Assembly: GCA_014381505.1 (NCBI GenBank) | Contig: JACNLK010000045.1 | Span: 13,565 to 49,469, forward strand | DNA from: Candidatus Desulfatifera sulfidica | Lineage (GTDB): Bacteria > Desulfobacterota > Desulfobulbia > Desulfobulbales > Desulfocapsaceae | Length of the DNA: 35,905 nucleotides | Direction: 5' to 3' | Shown here: positions 7,385 through 16,509 of the stretch, in pieces | How the letters are laid out: the number at the start of each line of letters is the position of its first letter | Numbering within the stretch: position 1 is the first letter of the stretch | Program-made: the position numbers and the translations under genes | The notes under the pieces: model-generated | The model's database searches: none | What the model was told of the DNA's origin: nothing | Seen by the model: the letters and a program-made list of their open reading frames with translations, nothing else

Positions 7385-8092
7385 TTAATCCTTACTGGTG
7401 ATCAGTTCATCAAAGGTGACAATGGACGAGTACTGATCCGAGTATTTCACTGGCAGTCGTGAACTGGGCTTGGCCACGAAGATCAGGTGGCCCATACCGT
7501 ATGACCTGGCCGAGTCCAGGACTTTGGTCGTGTCATCGGCCAACAGGGTACGCTTCTTGTCGTAGCCCAGATGCTCTTCAAGTCGCTCCCAGAAGATCGG
7601 CTGCTCCTTGGCCTCCCCCATTTCCTCAGCGCAGACGATGCGGTCAAACCAGGGGCCCAGATCGGTCTTGCGCATCTTGATCTCCAGGGTCTTGGAGTGG
7701 GCGTTTGTCACCAGGTGCACCTCCTTGCCGATGCCGCGCAGGAATTTCAAAAAATCGATCACATAGGGGTGGACCTGGATCAGGTGATCGATCTTGCACT
7801 TGAGTTCAGGGATATCCAGGCCCAGCTGCTCCGACCAGTAGTCGAGGTCACACCATTGCAGGGTCGACTCCACTCGTTTGTAGCGGGCCATGAGCTTTTT
7901 GCGGGCCTCGGTGGGGGTGAGATTGTGGGTCTCGGCAAAGACTTTGGGCACGTATTCTTCCCAGAAATGGTCGTCAAAGTACTTGTCAAGCAGGGTGCCG
8001 TCCATGTCCAGGAGGACGGTGTCGATGGCATCCCAGGAAAAGTCTGGCTGGATCTGGGCTGTGGTCTCGCGGTTCATTGTTTCGTTGTTCAT
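7385..8092 (-). CDS. HAD-family phosphatase, YrfG-like (GMP/IMP nucleotidase type)
   Basis: A soluble HAD hydrolase of 235 residues. Motif I is LLDMDGTLLD (nucleophile Asp29, acid/base Asp31), motif II lies in HLVTNAH, and motif IV is LLADDTTKVLDSA. The block LEIKMRKTDLGPWFDRIV resembles E. coli YrfG, which dephosphorylates GMP and IMP; substrate here is inferred from similarity only. The start ATG shares one base with the mfd stop (TAATG), so it is probably translationally coupled to mfd. A second ATG five codons in is possible; neither has a strong Shine-Dalgarno. Confidence 0.82.
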   Translation of the reverse strand: MNNETMNRETTAQIQPDFSWDAIDTVLLDMDGTLLDKYFDDHFWEEYVPKVFAETHNLTPTEARKKLMARYKRVESTLQWCDLDYWSEQLGLDIPELKCKIDHLIQVHPYVIDFLKFLRGIGKEVHLVTNAHSKTLEIKMRKTDLGPWFDRIVCAEEMGEAKEQPIFWERLEEHLGYDKKRTLLADDTTKVLDSARSYGMGHLIFVAKPSSRLPVKYSDQYSSIVTFDELITSKD

Positions 8093-11000
8093 TATTGTGC
8101 CTGGGGGATGAGTTTTTCCAACTGCTGGATGGTCTGTTCAATCACTGTAAAGAGATCGCCACCCTGTTGCTGGTCAAGGCCGATGATCAAACGTCCGTCT
8201 TGAGTCAGACGGCAATTCTTTTTCTGTTTATTGGTCATCTTCGCCAGCCAGTCCATGAGCACTTGCGGTTCCAGCGGGGTCTCGTTGAGAAAGGAGAAGA
8301 CCAGATTGCCCGGGCCTCGCTCCAGCTTGGAAATCCGCAGGCGGATCAGCCCTTTTTTGAGGCTGACGATGTGCAGCAGGTTGCGGGTCTCAGGTGGGAT
8401 GGGGCCGTAGCGGTCGGCCAACTCGTCCATGAGATCGGCTGCTGCCGCGTCTTCTGCCGTACTCAGGGCGGCGATGCGGCGGTAGCTGATGTAGCGCTGG
8501 CTGATATCCGGGATGTAGGTCTCGGGGATGTAGGCTGAGATGTGCAGATTGATCTCCGGGTCCATGTCCTCTGTGGAGACAAAGTCCTCGCCACCTGCTG
8601 CCCGGGCCTTGAGATCGGCCACAGTCTTCTGCAGCAGATCCAGATAGAGATCATAGCCGATGGCCGCGATCTGGCCGCTCTGGGAGACACCGAGCAGGTT
8701 GCCGCCACCACGTATCTGCAGATCGCTCATGGCCAGTTTGAAGCCACCCCCCAGTTCGCTTGCGTCCATGAGTGAGCGCAGGCGTTCTTTGGCATCCTTG
8801 CTTAAAGAGTCCATGGATGGAACCAGAAGATAGGCAAAGGACTGGGTCGAGCTGCGGCCCACCCGGCCCCGGAGCTGATAGATTCCGGCCAGTCCCAGGG
8901 TGTCGGCCCGGTTGATGATGATGGTGTTGGCTGAAGGGATGTCCAGCCCTGATTCAATGATGGTGGTGCAGATCAGGACATCGGTCTTGCGGTTGACAAA
9001 ATCAACCATGATCCCCTCCAGCTCCTTGCCATCCATCTGTCCATGACCCACGGCGATTCGGGCATCGGGTACCAGGCTCTGGATGGTGGCTGCCATCCGG
9101 TGGATCGATTTGACCCGGTTGTGGACGAGAAAGACCTGGCCGCCCCGACGGATCTCGCGGGTGATGGCCTCCTTGAGAACCAGCTCATCATAGCGGGCCA
9201 CAAAGGTCTTCACGGGTCGACGTTCAGCGGGCGGGCTTGAGATGACGGACAGGTCACGAATGCCCAGCAGGGACATCTGCAGGGTCCTCGGGATGGGGGT
9301 GGCGGTCAGGGTGAGGACATCCACTTCGGCTTTGATCTTTTTAATCTTTTCCTTGTGGCCGACGCCGAAGCGGTGTTCCTCGTCAACAATCAACAGACCC
9401 AGGTTGCGGAAAGTGACATCCTTGGAGAGCAGGCGATGGGTGCCAATGATGATGTCGATCTTGCCCGCAGCCAGATCTTTTGTGATCCGGCGCTGTTCGG
9501 CCGGGCTGCGGAAGCGGTTGAGGCATTCCACGGTGACTCCCAGATCCTGCAGGCGTTCCATGAATGTCTTGGCGTGCTGTTCAGCGAGTACTGTGGTGGG
9601 TACGAGGATGGCTGTCTGGAATCCGTCTTCCACCACCTTGAAGGCGGCACGGACTGCAACTTCGGTCTTGCCGTAGCCCACATCTCCACAGACCAGGCGA
9701 TCCATGGGCTTGTCTGAGCACAGGTCTTCAATGGTCTCGGTGATGGCCCGGGCCTGACCGGTTGTTTCATCATAGGGAAATGATTCTTCGAGTTCGTGAT
9801 ACTGGCTGCCGGCTGGGGAAAAACGTCTGCCCTGGCGGAGTTCGCGACGGGCGTAGATTTCCAGCAACTCCTGGGCCACCTTCCACACCTCTTCCTTGAC
9901 TTTGGTCTTGGCTGTTTTCCAGTTCTGGCTGCCCAGCTTGTCGATGCGGGGTTCCTTGTCTGTCAGTCCTTCGTAGCGGCTGATCAGGTTGAGTCGGTCC
10001 ACCGGCAGATAGAGGCGGTCCCGGTCCCGATATTCAAGGAGCATGAAGTCGTTGGTGACCCCCTGGATCTCCATGGTTTCAAGACCCCGGTAGATGCCAA
10101 GGCCGTGGTCGCGGTGCACCACCACATGACCATCGTTCAATTCAGCAAAACGGATGGCCTCACCCGCCTGGTGTTTGGTCTTTTTGCGGCTCCCCAGCCG
10201 CATCTCGCCGAAAAGCTCACTCTCAGAGAGCAGATGCACACCTTCCTGGATCAGGCTGAATCCCTGACTGAAGGACTGGTTGCAGATCAGGAGCGTGTTG
10301 CACTCACTGGCGAGGATCTCAGGGATTTGCAGGGGGAGACTGATTGGTTCGATTTGATGCTGGTGTTTGTGGAGCAGGTCGGACAAATTCCGGGCATGCT
10401 GTTCGGATCGACAGCAGAGAACGACTCGCTCGCCCAAATTCTGCCAGCGCCTGATCTGGTCACTTAAGGGGGGGAGCAGACCCTGTTTGCGGCGCTGGAG
10501 GGCTATTTCTTGCTTGAGGAGCTGGTGGTTGGCCGACGGGATGGTCAGTACCTTGTCATCGGCCTCAGGAAAATCCGTGCACAGGGTCTGTGGGAACCTG
10601 GCCATGTCGCGGGTCAGTTTTTCTGAAATGAGGAAGAGCTGCTCCGGAGCCAGTGCCGGGCCTTGTCTGGTTTGAATTTCCAGGTAGTTGGTCTGCACGC
10701 GTTCATCAATCAGAGCGGCGGCCTGATCCTGGGCCTGTGGATCCATTGAAAGCAGGCGGGTTTCAGGTGGGAGAAAATCAAGAACAGTGTCTGTTTGCTG
10801 TTCTCCGTAAAACAGGGGGAGAAACCCTTCAATCCCTGCAAAACGGTGTCGGCGTCTGACCTGCTCACGCAGGCGGGCGCTCTCTTCATGATTCCAGTTG
10901 TTTTGTTCTTCAAGGAGGTAGAGCTGCTCCAGCAGGTGGCTCATCTCTGGGCCGTTTGGGAACAGGACATCGCTGACCGGCAGGAGAATGGCTTCGTCCA

Positions 11001-11637
11001 GTTCCTGCAGCGAACGTTGACTGTAGGGATCAAAGAGGCGGATGGACTCGATGGTGTCACCGAAAAAATCGAGTCGGAGCGGACCTTCGCTGGTTTGCTG
11101 GTCATTGCCGCTGGTAAAAGAGGGTGGGTAAAGGTCGATGATTCCGCCGCGCACTGAAAAGTCACCCGGTGTCTGGACGAGGGAAACTTGTTCGTAGCCG
11201 CCTGTGATCAGTTGTGTGATCAATTGATCGCGGTCACAGTCCTCACCGGCCATGATCAGTTCCGTGGTCGTGCTGAGGATGGATTTCGGCATGACCTTGC
11301 GCATGAGGGCCTCGGTGGAGATCACCAGGATGAATGGGGCAGTCTGCTCCTGCAGGCGGGAGAGAACTGAGAGGCGGCTGGCCGTGGTCCGTTGATCTGG
11401 CGAGAGCGGGGTGTAGGGCGGCGTCTCGTGAGCTGGATAGACAAGGATTTGGCCGGGGTACACAAGGCGCAGGTCTTCTGCAAATTGGGTGGTGAGTTGT
11501 TCGTCCGATACGATGCAGCAGCAGGGTTGCTGAGTGGCCAGGGTGGCGGCGAGCAGGGCGTTACTGCTTCCGCGCAGGCCTGTGACAGAGATATCTTCTT
11601 TGGGGTCTGGCAGGGTTGATTGAGAAAAAATATTCAT
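8092..11637 (-). CDS. mfd: Transcription-repair coupling factor
   Basis: Mfd is a DNA translocase that pushes stalled RNA polymerase off lesions and recruits UvrA. The 1181-residue length is typical. The N-terminal third is UvrB-like. The RNA-polymerase-interacting CarD-like domain (about 500-560) reads VVVHRDHGLGIYRGLE and LYLPVDRLNLISRY. The translocase has Walker A CGDVGYGKTE (about 650), DEEHRFGVGHKEKIK (about 750), TLTATPIPRTLQMSL and QLRGRVGRSSTQSFAYL. A TRCF C-terminal domain follows (AELADRYGPIP region). ATG 11637 lacks a visible Shine-Dalgarno and sits only 8 nt after the U-run of the bamA terminator, so its expression signal is unclear. The downstream YrfG-like gene overlaps by one base. 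Confidence 0.97.
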   Translation of the reverse strand: MNIFSQSTLPDPKEDISVTGLRGSSNALLAATLATQQPCCCIVSDEQLTTQFAEDLRLVYPGQILVYPAHETPPYTPLSPDQRTTASRLSVLSRLQEQTAPFILVISTEALMRKVMPKSILSTTTELIMAGEDCDRDQLITQLITGGYEQVSLVQTPGDFSVRGGIIDLYPPSFTSGNDQQTSEGPLRLDFFGDTIESIRLFDPYSQRSLQELDEAILLPVSDVLFPNGPEMSHLLEQLYLLEEQNNWNHEESARLREQVRRRHRFAGIEGFLPLFYGEQQTDTVLDFLPPETRLLSMDPQAQDQAAALIDERVQTNYLEIQTRQGPALAPEQLFLISEKLTRDMARFPQTLCTDFPEADDKVLTIPSANHQLLKQEIALQRRKQGLLPPLSDQIRRWQNLGERVVLCCRSEQHARNLSDLLHKHQHQIEPISLPLQIPEILASECNTLLICNQSFSQGFSLIQEGVHLLSESELFGEMRLGSRKKTKHQAGEAIRFAELNDGHVVVHRDHGLGIYRGLETMEIQGVTNDFMLLEYRDRDRLYLPVDRLNLISRYEGLTDKEPRIDKLGSQNWKTAKTKVKEEVWKVAQELLEIYARRELRQGRRFSPAGSQYHELEESFPYDETTGQARAITETIEDLCSDKPMDRLVCGDVGYGKTEVAVRAAFKVVEDGFQTAILVPTTVLAEQHAKTFMERLQDLGVTVECLNRFRSPAEQRRITKDLAAGKIDIIIGTHRLLSKDVTFRNLGLLIVDEEHRFGVGHKEKIKKIKAEVDVLTLTATPIPRTLQMSLLGIRDLSVISSPPAERRPVKTFVARYDELVLKEAITREIRRGGQVFLVHNRVKSIHRMAATIQSLVPDARIAVGHGQMDGKELEGIMVDFVNRKTDVLICTTIIESGLDIPSANTIIINRADTLGLAGIYQLRGRVGRSSTQSFAYLLVPSMDSLSKDAKERLRSLMDASELGGGFKLAMSDLQIRGGGNLLGVSQSGQIAAIGYDLYLDLLQKTVADLKARAAGGEDFVSTEDMDPEINLHISAYIPETYIPDISQRYISYRRIAALSTAEDAAAADLMDELADRYGPIPPETRNLLHIVSLKKGLIRLRISKLERGPGNLVFSFLNETPLEPQVLMDWLAKMTNKQKKNCRLTQDGRLIIGLDQQQGGDLFTVIEQTIQQLEKLIPQAQ

Positions 11638-11645
11638 TTGGCTGG

Positions 11646-11681
11646 AAAAAAAGAACCGGCTGCGGAAATACCGCAGCCGGT
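11646..11681 (-). terminator. Rho-independent terminator after bamA
   Basis: On the minus strand, ACCGGCTGCGG (11681-11671) pairs perfectly with its complement (11665-11655) around a 5-nt loop. It is followed by TTC and seven T residues (complement of 11646-11652). The stem is 11 bp and GC-rich. It lies 28 nt after the bamA stop and immediately before mfd. Confidence 0.93.
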
Positions 11682-11709
11682 GAGATTACTGGGAAAGATT
11701 TATTCAATC

Positions 11710-14382
11710 TTAGAACATGCCGCCGATGGAAAAATCCCACAGGGTCTCGGATTCGTGGGGAGCTGGATCCAAATTGTAGCCCCAGATCAGGCGCAGGGGG
11801 CCCATGGGGGAAAGCCAGCGGAACTCAAAGCCGGTGGAGTGGTCGATATTTTCCACTGTCCAGTCTTCGTCGTTATCCATGGCTCGGCCAATATCGTAAA
11901 ATACCACACCCTGGAGCCCGGCTTCTTTGAGCAGGGGAAAGATGTACTCAATATTGGCGTACCACATTTTTACACCACCAATCTGCTCGTTACTGGCCGC
12001 GTCAATGGGGCTGGCATCACCGTACTCAAAGCCGCGGATGGTGTTCATGCCGCCCAGGAAGAAGCGTTCGTAGACCGGGAGTTTGTTGCTTTTGTTTTCC
12101 CATATTTGCCCGGCTGCGCCTTTGATGTGGAAGACGGTGCTCCAGGGCAAAGGAAAATACCAACCGCTCGAGGCCTCAACCTTGGTGAACTGGGAGTCTC
12201 CACCCAGGGGGCCTCCGGCGTATTTGATACTGATCTGATTGCGGGAGCCTTTGGTGGCCGCAGTGAGACGGTCACGGGTGTCCCGGCGGACGGTAAAACT
12301 GAGGGCACTGGTGATTTCGAGGTCCAGGGACTGGAGAATGATCCATGAGGCGGTGTCCGAGATCTCAGACAATTTCGAGTTGGTGAAACTGTAACTGCCG
12401 TATCCTCGCCATTTTTCCCACAGAGGATAACCGATACGGATAGCCCCACCCTTGGAATCTTTATCATAATCGTCGTATTCGGTGACCCAGTTGAACAGGT
12501 CGACGCCCCAGCTCAGTTGGGAGTCACGGAAGCGGGGATTTGTGTAGGACAGATTGTAACGGGTGTTGGTACCGCTGATGTCGGCCTTGAATGACATCCG
12601 ATCGCCACGTCCAAGGAAGTTATTTTCCGAGATCTCACCCATGACCACCAGATTGTCCACTGAGCTGTAGCCCATGCCGATGCTGAACTGGCCGGTGTTC
12701 TTCTCCTTGACTTCAACCAGCACATCCATCTGATCAGGTTCTGCAGTGGGCTGTGGGGTGACAGAGACGTCTTCAAAGAAATCCAGGCGCTGAATTTTTT
12801 GACTACTGGTACGCAGTGCCTTGGAGTCAAAGACGCCGCCTTCTTCAATTCTCATTTCACGTCGAATGACGTTGTCGCGAGTTCGCGAGTTGCCGCTGAT
12901 GACGATGCGGTCTATATGGACCAGTTCACCCTTGTCAATTTCAAGCGTTATGTCAAGTGTGTCCAGGGTCGCGCCTTTGATCATGCGGGGCTTGACGTCG
13001 GCAAAGGCGTAGCCTTCTTCGGCGTAGTGGTCGGTAATTTTCAACAGGTCTTCACGGATGGATTTTTTGTTGACATATTCTTCCTCCGGAAAGGTCAACA
13101 GCTCGCGGAGAATCTCCTTGTCGCTGATCAGGTCTCCACTGAAATCCACCTGACCCATGCGATAGCGGGGGCCTTCTTCGATGGTGAAGGTGACAGACAA
13201 TGCTTTATCTTGCTGGTGAACCTGCGGGTCAGCGACCTTGGCTTCGAGAAAGCCCTGGTTGTTGTAGAAGATGTTAATTCGTGCGGCATCCTGGCGCAGT
13301 TCGTCCATGTTGAGCAGGCCGCGACCTGAAATCCAGGAAAACCACCCTTTTTTGTCTGTATCAATCTGATCTTCGAGGACACCGGCCTTGAATGTATTGT
13401 TGCCAACAAAACTGATTTGTTTGATGTAGAGCTTGTCGCCCTGGTTGATGACAAAACGAAGCGTGGCCTGGCCTGGGAGCGGAAAGCTGATCTCCGGGAC
13501 GACCGTTGTTTCGTAATATCCTTTTGATTTAAGGAAATTTTGAATTGCAGCTGCGGCCTGGTTGATTTGACTTTGGTTGAGGATGGTGTTGGCCTTGAGG
13601 TTGGCCGCGGCCTGGGCGTCTTCTTCATATTCCTCGTCTATGCCGGTGAATTCAATCTTGGCAAGGACCGGTTTTTCATCGACCTCAAATGTGATTTCTT
13701 TGCCCTGTTCACCTTGTTCGACCCGTATGCGCACATCGTCGAAATAACCCATGTCAAAGATGGCCTTGAGGTCATGGCGCAGAGTCATCTGTGAGTAGAG
13801 GTCGCCAGTCTGGCTGGTGACTTTGCGCAGGATCGCCCCCGGGTCAATGCGTTCATTACCGCTGATTGTCACTGTGGCAATGAAAAATTCACGGCCGGTG
13901 TGGTTGACTGCTTTTTGTATGATTGCATCAAGGGCCGCATCGAGATCATTGAGTGTTGGCCTGGCTTCGTAAAGGTACTTCGGAGCACCAGGATCCAGGA
14001 GGTCATAGATCTTGTAGTCAAGGCTGATTTGTTCACCCAGCAGGGTCAGGCTGCCAATGGCCACATAGTCCTTGTTTGTGCGTTGACTCAGTTCATTGAG
14101 TGCCTGGGCCGGAGGCGGCCAGGTTCCGGCATAGTCGAGAAGCTGGCCTGCTGCCTTGCGTGGCAGCATTGTGAAAGTGTATTGGGAGAGGGCCCTGCTC
14201 AGGGCCTGGTCGGCCTGGCTGGCCAGTTCTTGGTCTGGCTGGAGAGTATTGATTTTCAGTGGTGGAAAACTTGTGTTTTGTTCGAGCGCAGCGGCTGATG
14301 TGCCCTGGCCGAATGTGAAGAGCAGGGTCAGCAGCAGAATAGAGAAAAGAGAGCGGGAAAAGAGATCATTGCGTTGTGACAT
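11710..14382 (-). CDS. bamA: Outer membrane protein assembly factor BamA with extra N-terminal domain
   Basis: BamA inserts beta-barrel proteins into the outer membrane. The 890 residues begin with a signal peptide (hydrophobic 11-24, likely cleavage near SAAA at 29-32). A region of about 130 residues not found in E. coli BamA follows (about 35-160, including DYVAIGSLTLLGEQISLDYK). Then come five POTRA-type repeats starting near 165 (VTISGNERID, IEFTGID, ISFVGNNTF, VDFSGDLISD, IVISGNSRTRDNVIRREMR) and the C-terminal barrel with FFLGGMNTIRGFEYGD. The last residue is Phe (SIGGMF), the usual barrel-recognition ending. The N-terminal block resembles the nucleotide-free TolB-N-like fold in outline only. 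The gene is followed by a strong terminator, and the upstream region carries a repeat fragment and a 12-bp palindrome. Confidence 0.95.
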   Translation of the reverse strand: MSQRNDLFSRSLFSILLLTLLFTFGQGTSAAALEQNTSFPPLKINTLQPDQELASQADQALSRALSQYTFTMLPRKAAGQLLDYAGTWPPPAQALNELSQRTNKDYVAIGSLTLLGEQISLDYKIYDLLDPGAPKYLYEARPTLNDLDAALDAIIQKAVNHTGREFFIATVTISGNERIDPGAILRKVTSQTGDLYSQMTLRHDLKAIFDMGYFDDVRIRVEQGEQGKEITFEVDEKPVLAKIEFTGIDEEYEEDAQAAANLKANTILNQSQINQAAAAIQNFLKSKGYYETTVVPEISFPLPGQATLRFVINQGDKLYIKQISFVGNNTFKAGVLEDQIDTDKKGWFSWISGRGLLNMDELRQDAARINIFYNNQGFLEAKVADPQVHQQDKALSVTFTIEEGPRYRMGQVDFSGDLISDKEILRELLTFPEEEYVNKKSIREDLLKITDHYAEEGYAFADVKPRMIKGATLDTLDITLEIDKGELVHIDRIVISGNSRTRDNVIRREMRIEEGGVFDSKALRTSSQKIQRLDFFEDVSVTPQPTAEPDQMDVLVEVKEKNTGQFSIGMGYSSVDNLVVMGEISENNFLGRGDRMSFKADISGTNTRYNLSYTNPRFRDSQLSWGVDLFNWVTEYDDYDKDSKGGAIRIGYPLWEKWRGYGSYSFTNSKLSEISDTASWIILQSLDLEITSALSFTVRRDTRDRLTAATKGSRNQISIKYAGGPLGGDSQFTKVEASSGWYFPLPWSTVFHIKGAAGQIWENKSNKLPVYERFFLGGMNTIRGFEYGDASPIDAASNEQIGGVKMWYANIEYIFPLLKEAGLQGVVFYDIGRAMDNDEDWTVENIDHSTGFEFRWLSPMGPLRLIWGYNLDPAPHESETLWDFSIGGMF

Positions 14383-14463
14383 GGGCTTTGGTCCTATGGA
14401 TACAGAAAAAGGGGGAACAGGAGCACTCGGTGGAAGGGGTCAGGGGGAGTTGCTCTTCAGGTT

Positions 14464-14508
14464 ACCTTAATATTGAACGAAAAGTCTCAATTTTCAAAGT
14501 ACCCTTCA
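14464..14508. repeat. Partial copy of the 4719-4869 repeat end
   Basis: Bases 14464-14505 match 4824-4865 at 36 of 42 positions, including the block TTGAACGAAAA. The inverted other half of the palindrome is absent, so this is a solo end or a decayed copy. It lies about 80 bp upstream of bamA, where it would be in the bamA leader or promoter region. Confidence 0.7.
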
Positions 14509-14530
14509 ATCCGTTTAGTTTTTGGCCAGA

Positions 14531-14542
14531 TGACTCGAGTCA
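14531..14542. other. 12-bp perfect palindrome upstream of bamA
   Basis: TGACTCGAGTCA is self-complementary and lies in the AT-rich plsC-bamA spacer, about 150 bp upstream of the bamA start. The size and location would suit a dimeric regulator site. No regulator can be named from the sequence. Confidence 0.4.
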
Positions 14543-14629
14543 ATTTTATCTTTATAGAAGAATCACGACATTATGCCATGTTTGATCATTTTTGCAAAGG
14601 GAGCAGCTGAAGAGTTACAAAAAACCTTT

Positions 14630-15352
14630 TTATTCCGTGAGCAGGGTGTTGACCTGGTCATGGATGAGCTGGGCCAGTTCCTGTTTCTGGCGGTTGTTGT
14701 AACTGGTGCTGGTGACCGGGCTCCCAATGGTGATGGTAATGGTTCCGGGACGTGGTAACCAGGCCCCTTTGGGCAGGATATCATAGGAGCCTTTGATTGC
14801 CAGGGGGACCAGTGGGATTCCTGACTTGATTCCCAGCAACATGGCGCCCCCTTTAAAGGGCTGGAGTGTGCCATCAGCGGAGCGGGTTCCCTCAGGAAAG
14901 ATCAAGACTGATGTGCCACGGTTTATTTGAGCGGCGGCCTTATCCAAGCTCATCAGGGCCTGGCGACCATGATTGCGGTTGATGAAGATGGTCCCGGCAC
15001 GATTCATAGCCGCACCGAGAAAAGGAATGCGAGATAACTCTTCTTTGGCCAGCCAGCGGAAGGGCAGCGGGAAATAACCTTGAAAACTGAAAATATCAAA
15101 CTGGCTCAGGTGGTTGGCGCAATAGATATACGTTGTACCGGGGGTGAGTTTTTCTGCACCGATGATTTTGATCCGCACACCGGCCAGTCTACAGATGGTC
15201 TGCGCCCAGCGCCTTGGGTGAATTTGAGCCTTTTCCTGATCCTGGCGGAGGATGAAAATCGAACCCACAGTAACCAGGCTGAAGAAAATGGTAACGATGG
15301 TCGCGGCCGGCAGGAAAAAAAGGCCTCGGATAAGGTGACTGGGGGACATCAT
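14630..15352 (-). CDS. plsC: 1-acyl-sn-glycerol-3-phosphate acyltransferase (PlsC family)
   Basis: An inner-membrane acyltransferase that makes phosphatidate from lysophosphatidate. The 240-residue protein has a hydrophobic N-terminal segment (about 10-34), the catalytic HX4D motif in NHLSQFD (His81, Asp86), the motif around GTIFINRN, the substrate-binding motif FPEGTRS (152-158) and IPLVPLAIKGSYDILPKG. Start ATG 15352 shares one base with the stop of the upstream SDR gene (TAATG), so the two are coupled. Related lyso-lipid acyltransferases have the same motifs, so exact acyl acceptor is inferred. Confidence 0.9.
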   Translation of the reverse strand: MMSPSHLIRGLFFLPAATIVTIFFSLVTVGSIFILRQDQEKAQIHPRRWAQTICRLAGVRIKIIGAEKLTPGTTYIYCANHLSQFDIFSFQGYFPLPFRWLAKEELSRIPFLGAAMNRAGTIFINRNHGRQALMSLDKAAAQINRGTSVLIFPEGTRSADGTLQPFKGGAMLLGIKSGIPLVPLAIKGSYDILPKGAWLPRPGTITITIGSPVTSTSYNNRQKQELAQLIHDQVNTLLTE

Positions 15353-16509
15353 TATGGGTCGAGGGGACGTAATTCCCGGAAGGGTGAGGTGGAGTCCATG
15401 TGGATTGAATGGAGAAGCTCTTCCGGGTTGGACCGGAAGTCGTCATCCCGGGAACTGGGTTGAATCATTTCCTCGTTCCAGGTGGCGATCAGGTTTTGAT
15501 GGCTCCAGCGTGTCAGATAGTAAATAACCGTGGAGGGCAGCCGGGTGTGGATTGTTTCTTCGGGCATGGGATCGACAAAACTTGATTGACGAAGTTTCAG
15601 GGAAGAGAGCGTCTGTGTCTTATAGAAGCTTTCCAGAAAGAGGAGCTCGGCAGGCAGGTCTCCTTTGAGACCAATGCGAGAGAATACCTTCAGTAGAATT
15701 TCCAGAAATTTTTTGCCACTAGTGGCCAATGGGTAGGGGATGTAGATCTCACGCGGGGTCTTGAGTTCCAGGTAAGACTTGATGGTCAGGATCAGGTTGG
15801 CCAGCTCCACCGGTTCCTTGTCCACAAAATGATATGTTTCTCCCGAAAATTCGCGGCGATTCTGGAGGACATGATGGACAAAGTAGGGCAGTTTGTTGGA
15901 ACTGGAGTAAGAGTGCATGACCCCTTTTTTGGTGAACAGTACCGGCATGGACTCATCGGCAATGGAAAAAAAGAGTCTGTGGAAGCCCTGAATTTTGTGA
16001 TCGTGTTCGCCGTAGACCACGCCCAGGCGGATATTGGTGTAGTCGAGTCCAGTGGTGCGATGCATGTAGCGCAGCGTTTTCTCCACCATTAATTTGGACT
16101 TGGAGTAGTTATTGAGAGCGCCTGACAGTGGGAGCTGATCTTCTTCGGTCAGGTTTGAGCCATTGGGGAGGGTGGCGGCCGAACTGATGTGGATGTAGGG
16201 AATTTGAAGGGCTGCTGCGGCCCGAGCCAGGTTAAGGGCGCCCAGATAGTTGACCTCGAAAGAGAGCTGTCCGTCGGCGTCAATGGGAGCGATGGCAGTA
16301 TTGATGACGAAGTTGGGTCGAACTCGATTGAGGTAATCACGGATGTCGCCGGCATTTCGAATCGAAAGTTTTTTGCTGCTCGGGGCTCGGATCTCGATGG
16401 ACTCGGGAGTCTCGGTCTTGAAATAATGGGCCAGAGTTCCGCCGATGAGGCCGGAGCCGCCAATTAAGACACCGAGGAGCTTGTGTGGATGTGAGGAATT
16501 TTGTTGCAC
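15352..16509 (-). CDS. Extended SDR family NAD(P)-dependent epimerase/dehydratase-like protein
   Basis: A 385-residue protein with an N-terminal Rossmann motif GGSGLIGG (17-24), IHISSAATLPNG and the catalytic-type YSKSK (Tyr135, Lys139), then VRLG-like NIRLGVVYGEHDHKIQG. The C-terminal 150 residues are long for a sugar epimerase and match nothing I recognise; a 3-beta-hydroxysteroid-dehydrogenase-like fold is possible. The substrate cannot be stated. The apparent start is GTG 16509; no in-frame ATG precedes the Rossmann fold, and the Shine-Dalgarno is weak. It overlaps plsC by one base, which hints at a role in lipid or envelope metabolism. Confidence 0.8.
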   Translation of the reverse strand: MQQNSSHPHKLLGVLIGGSGLIGGTLAHYFKTETPESIEIRAPSSKKLSIRNAGDIRDYLNRVRPNFVINTAIAPIDADGQLSFEVNYLGALNLARAAAALQIPYIHISSAATLPNGSNLTEEDQLPLSGALNNYSKSKLMVEKTLRYMHRTTGLDYTNIRLGVVYGEHDHKIQGFHRLFFSIADESMPVLFTKKGVMHSYSSSNKLPYFVHHVLQNRREFSGETYHFVDKEPVELANLILTIKSYLELKTPREIYIPYPLATSGKKFLEILLKVFSRIGLKGDLPAELLFLESFYKTQTLSSLKLRQSSFVDPMPEETIHTRLPSTVIYYLTRWSHQNLIATWNEEMIQPSSRDDDFRSNPEELLHSIHMDSTSPFRELRPLDP

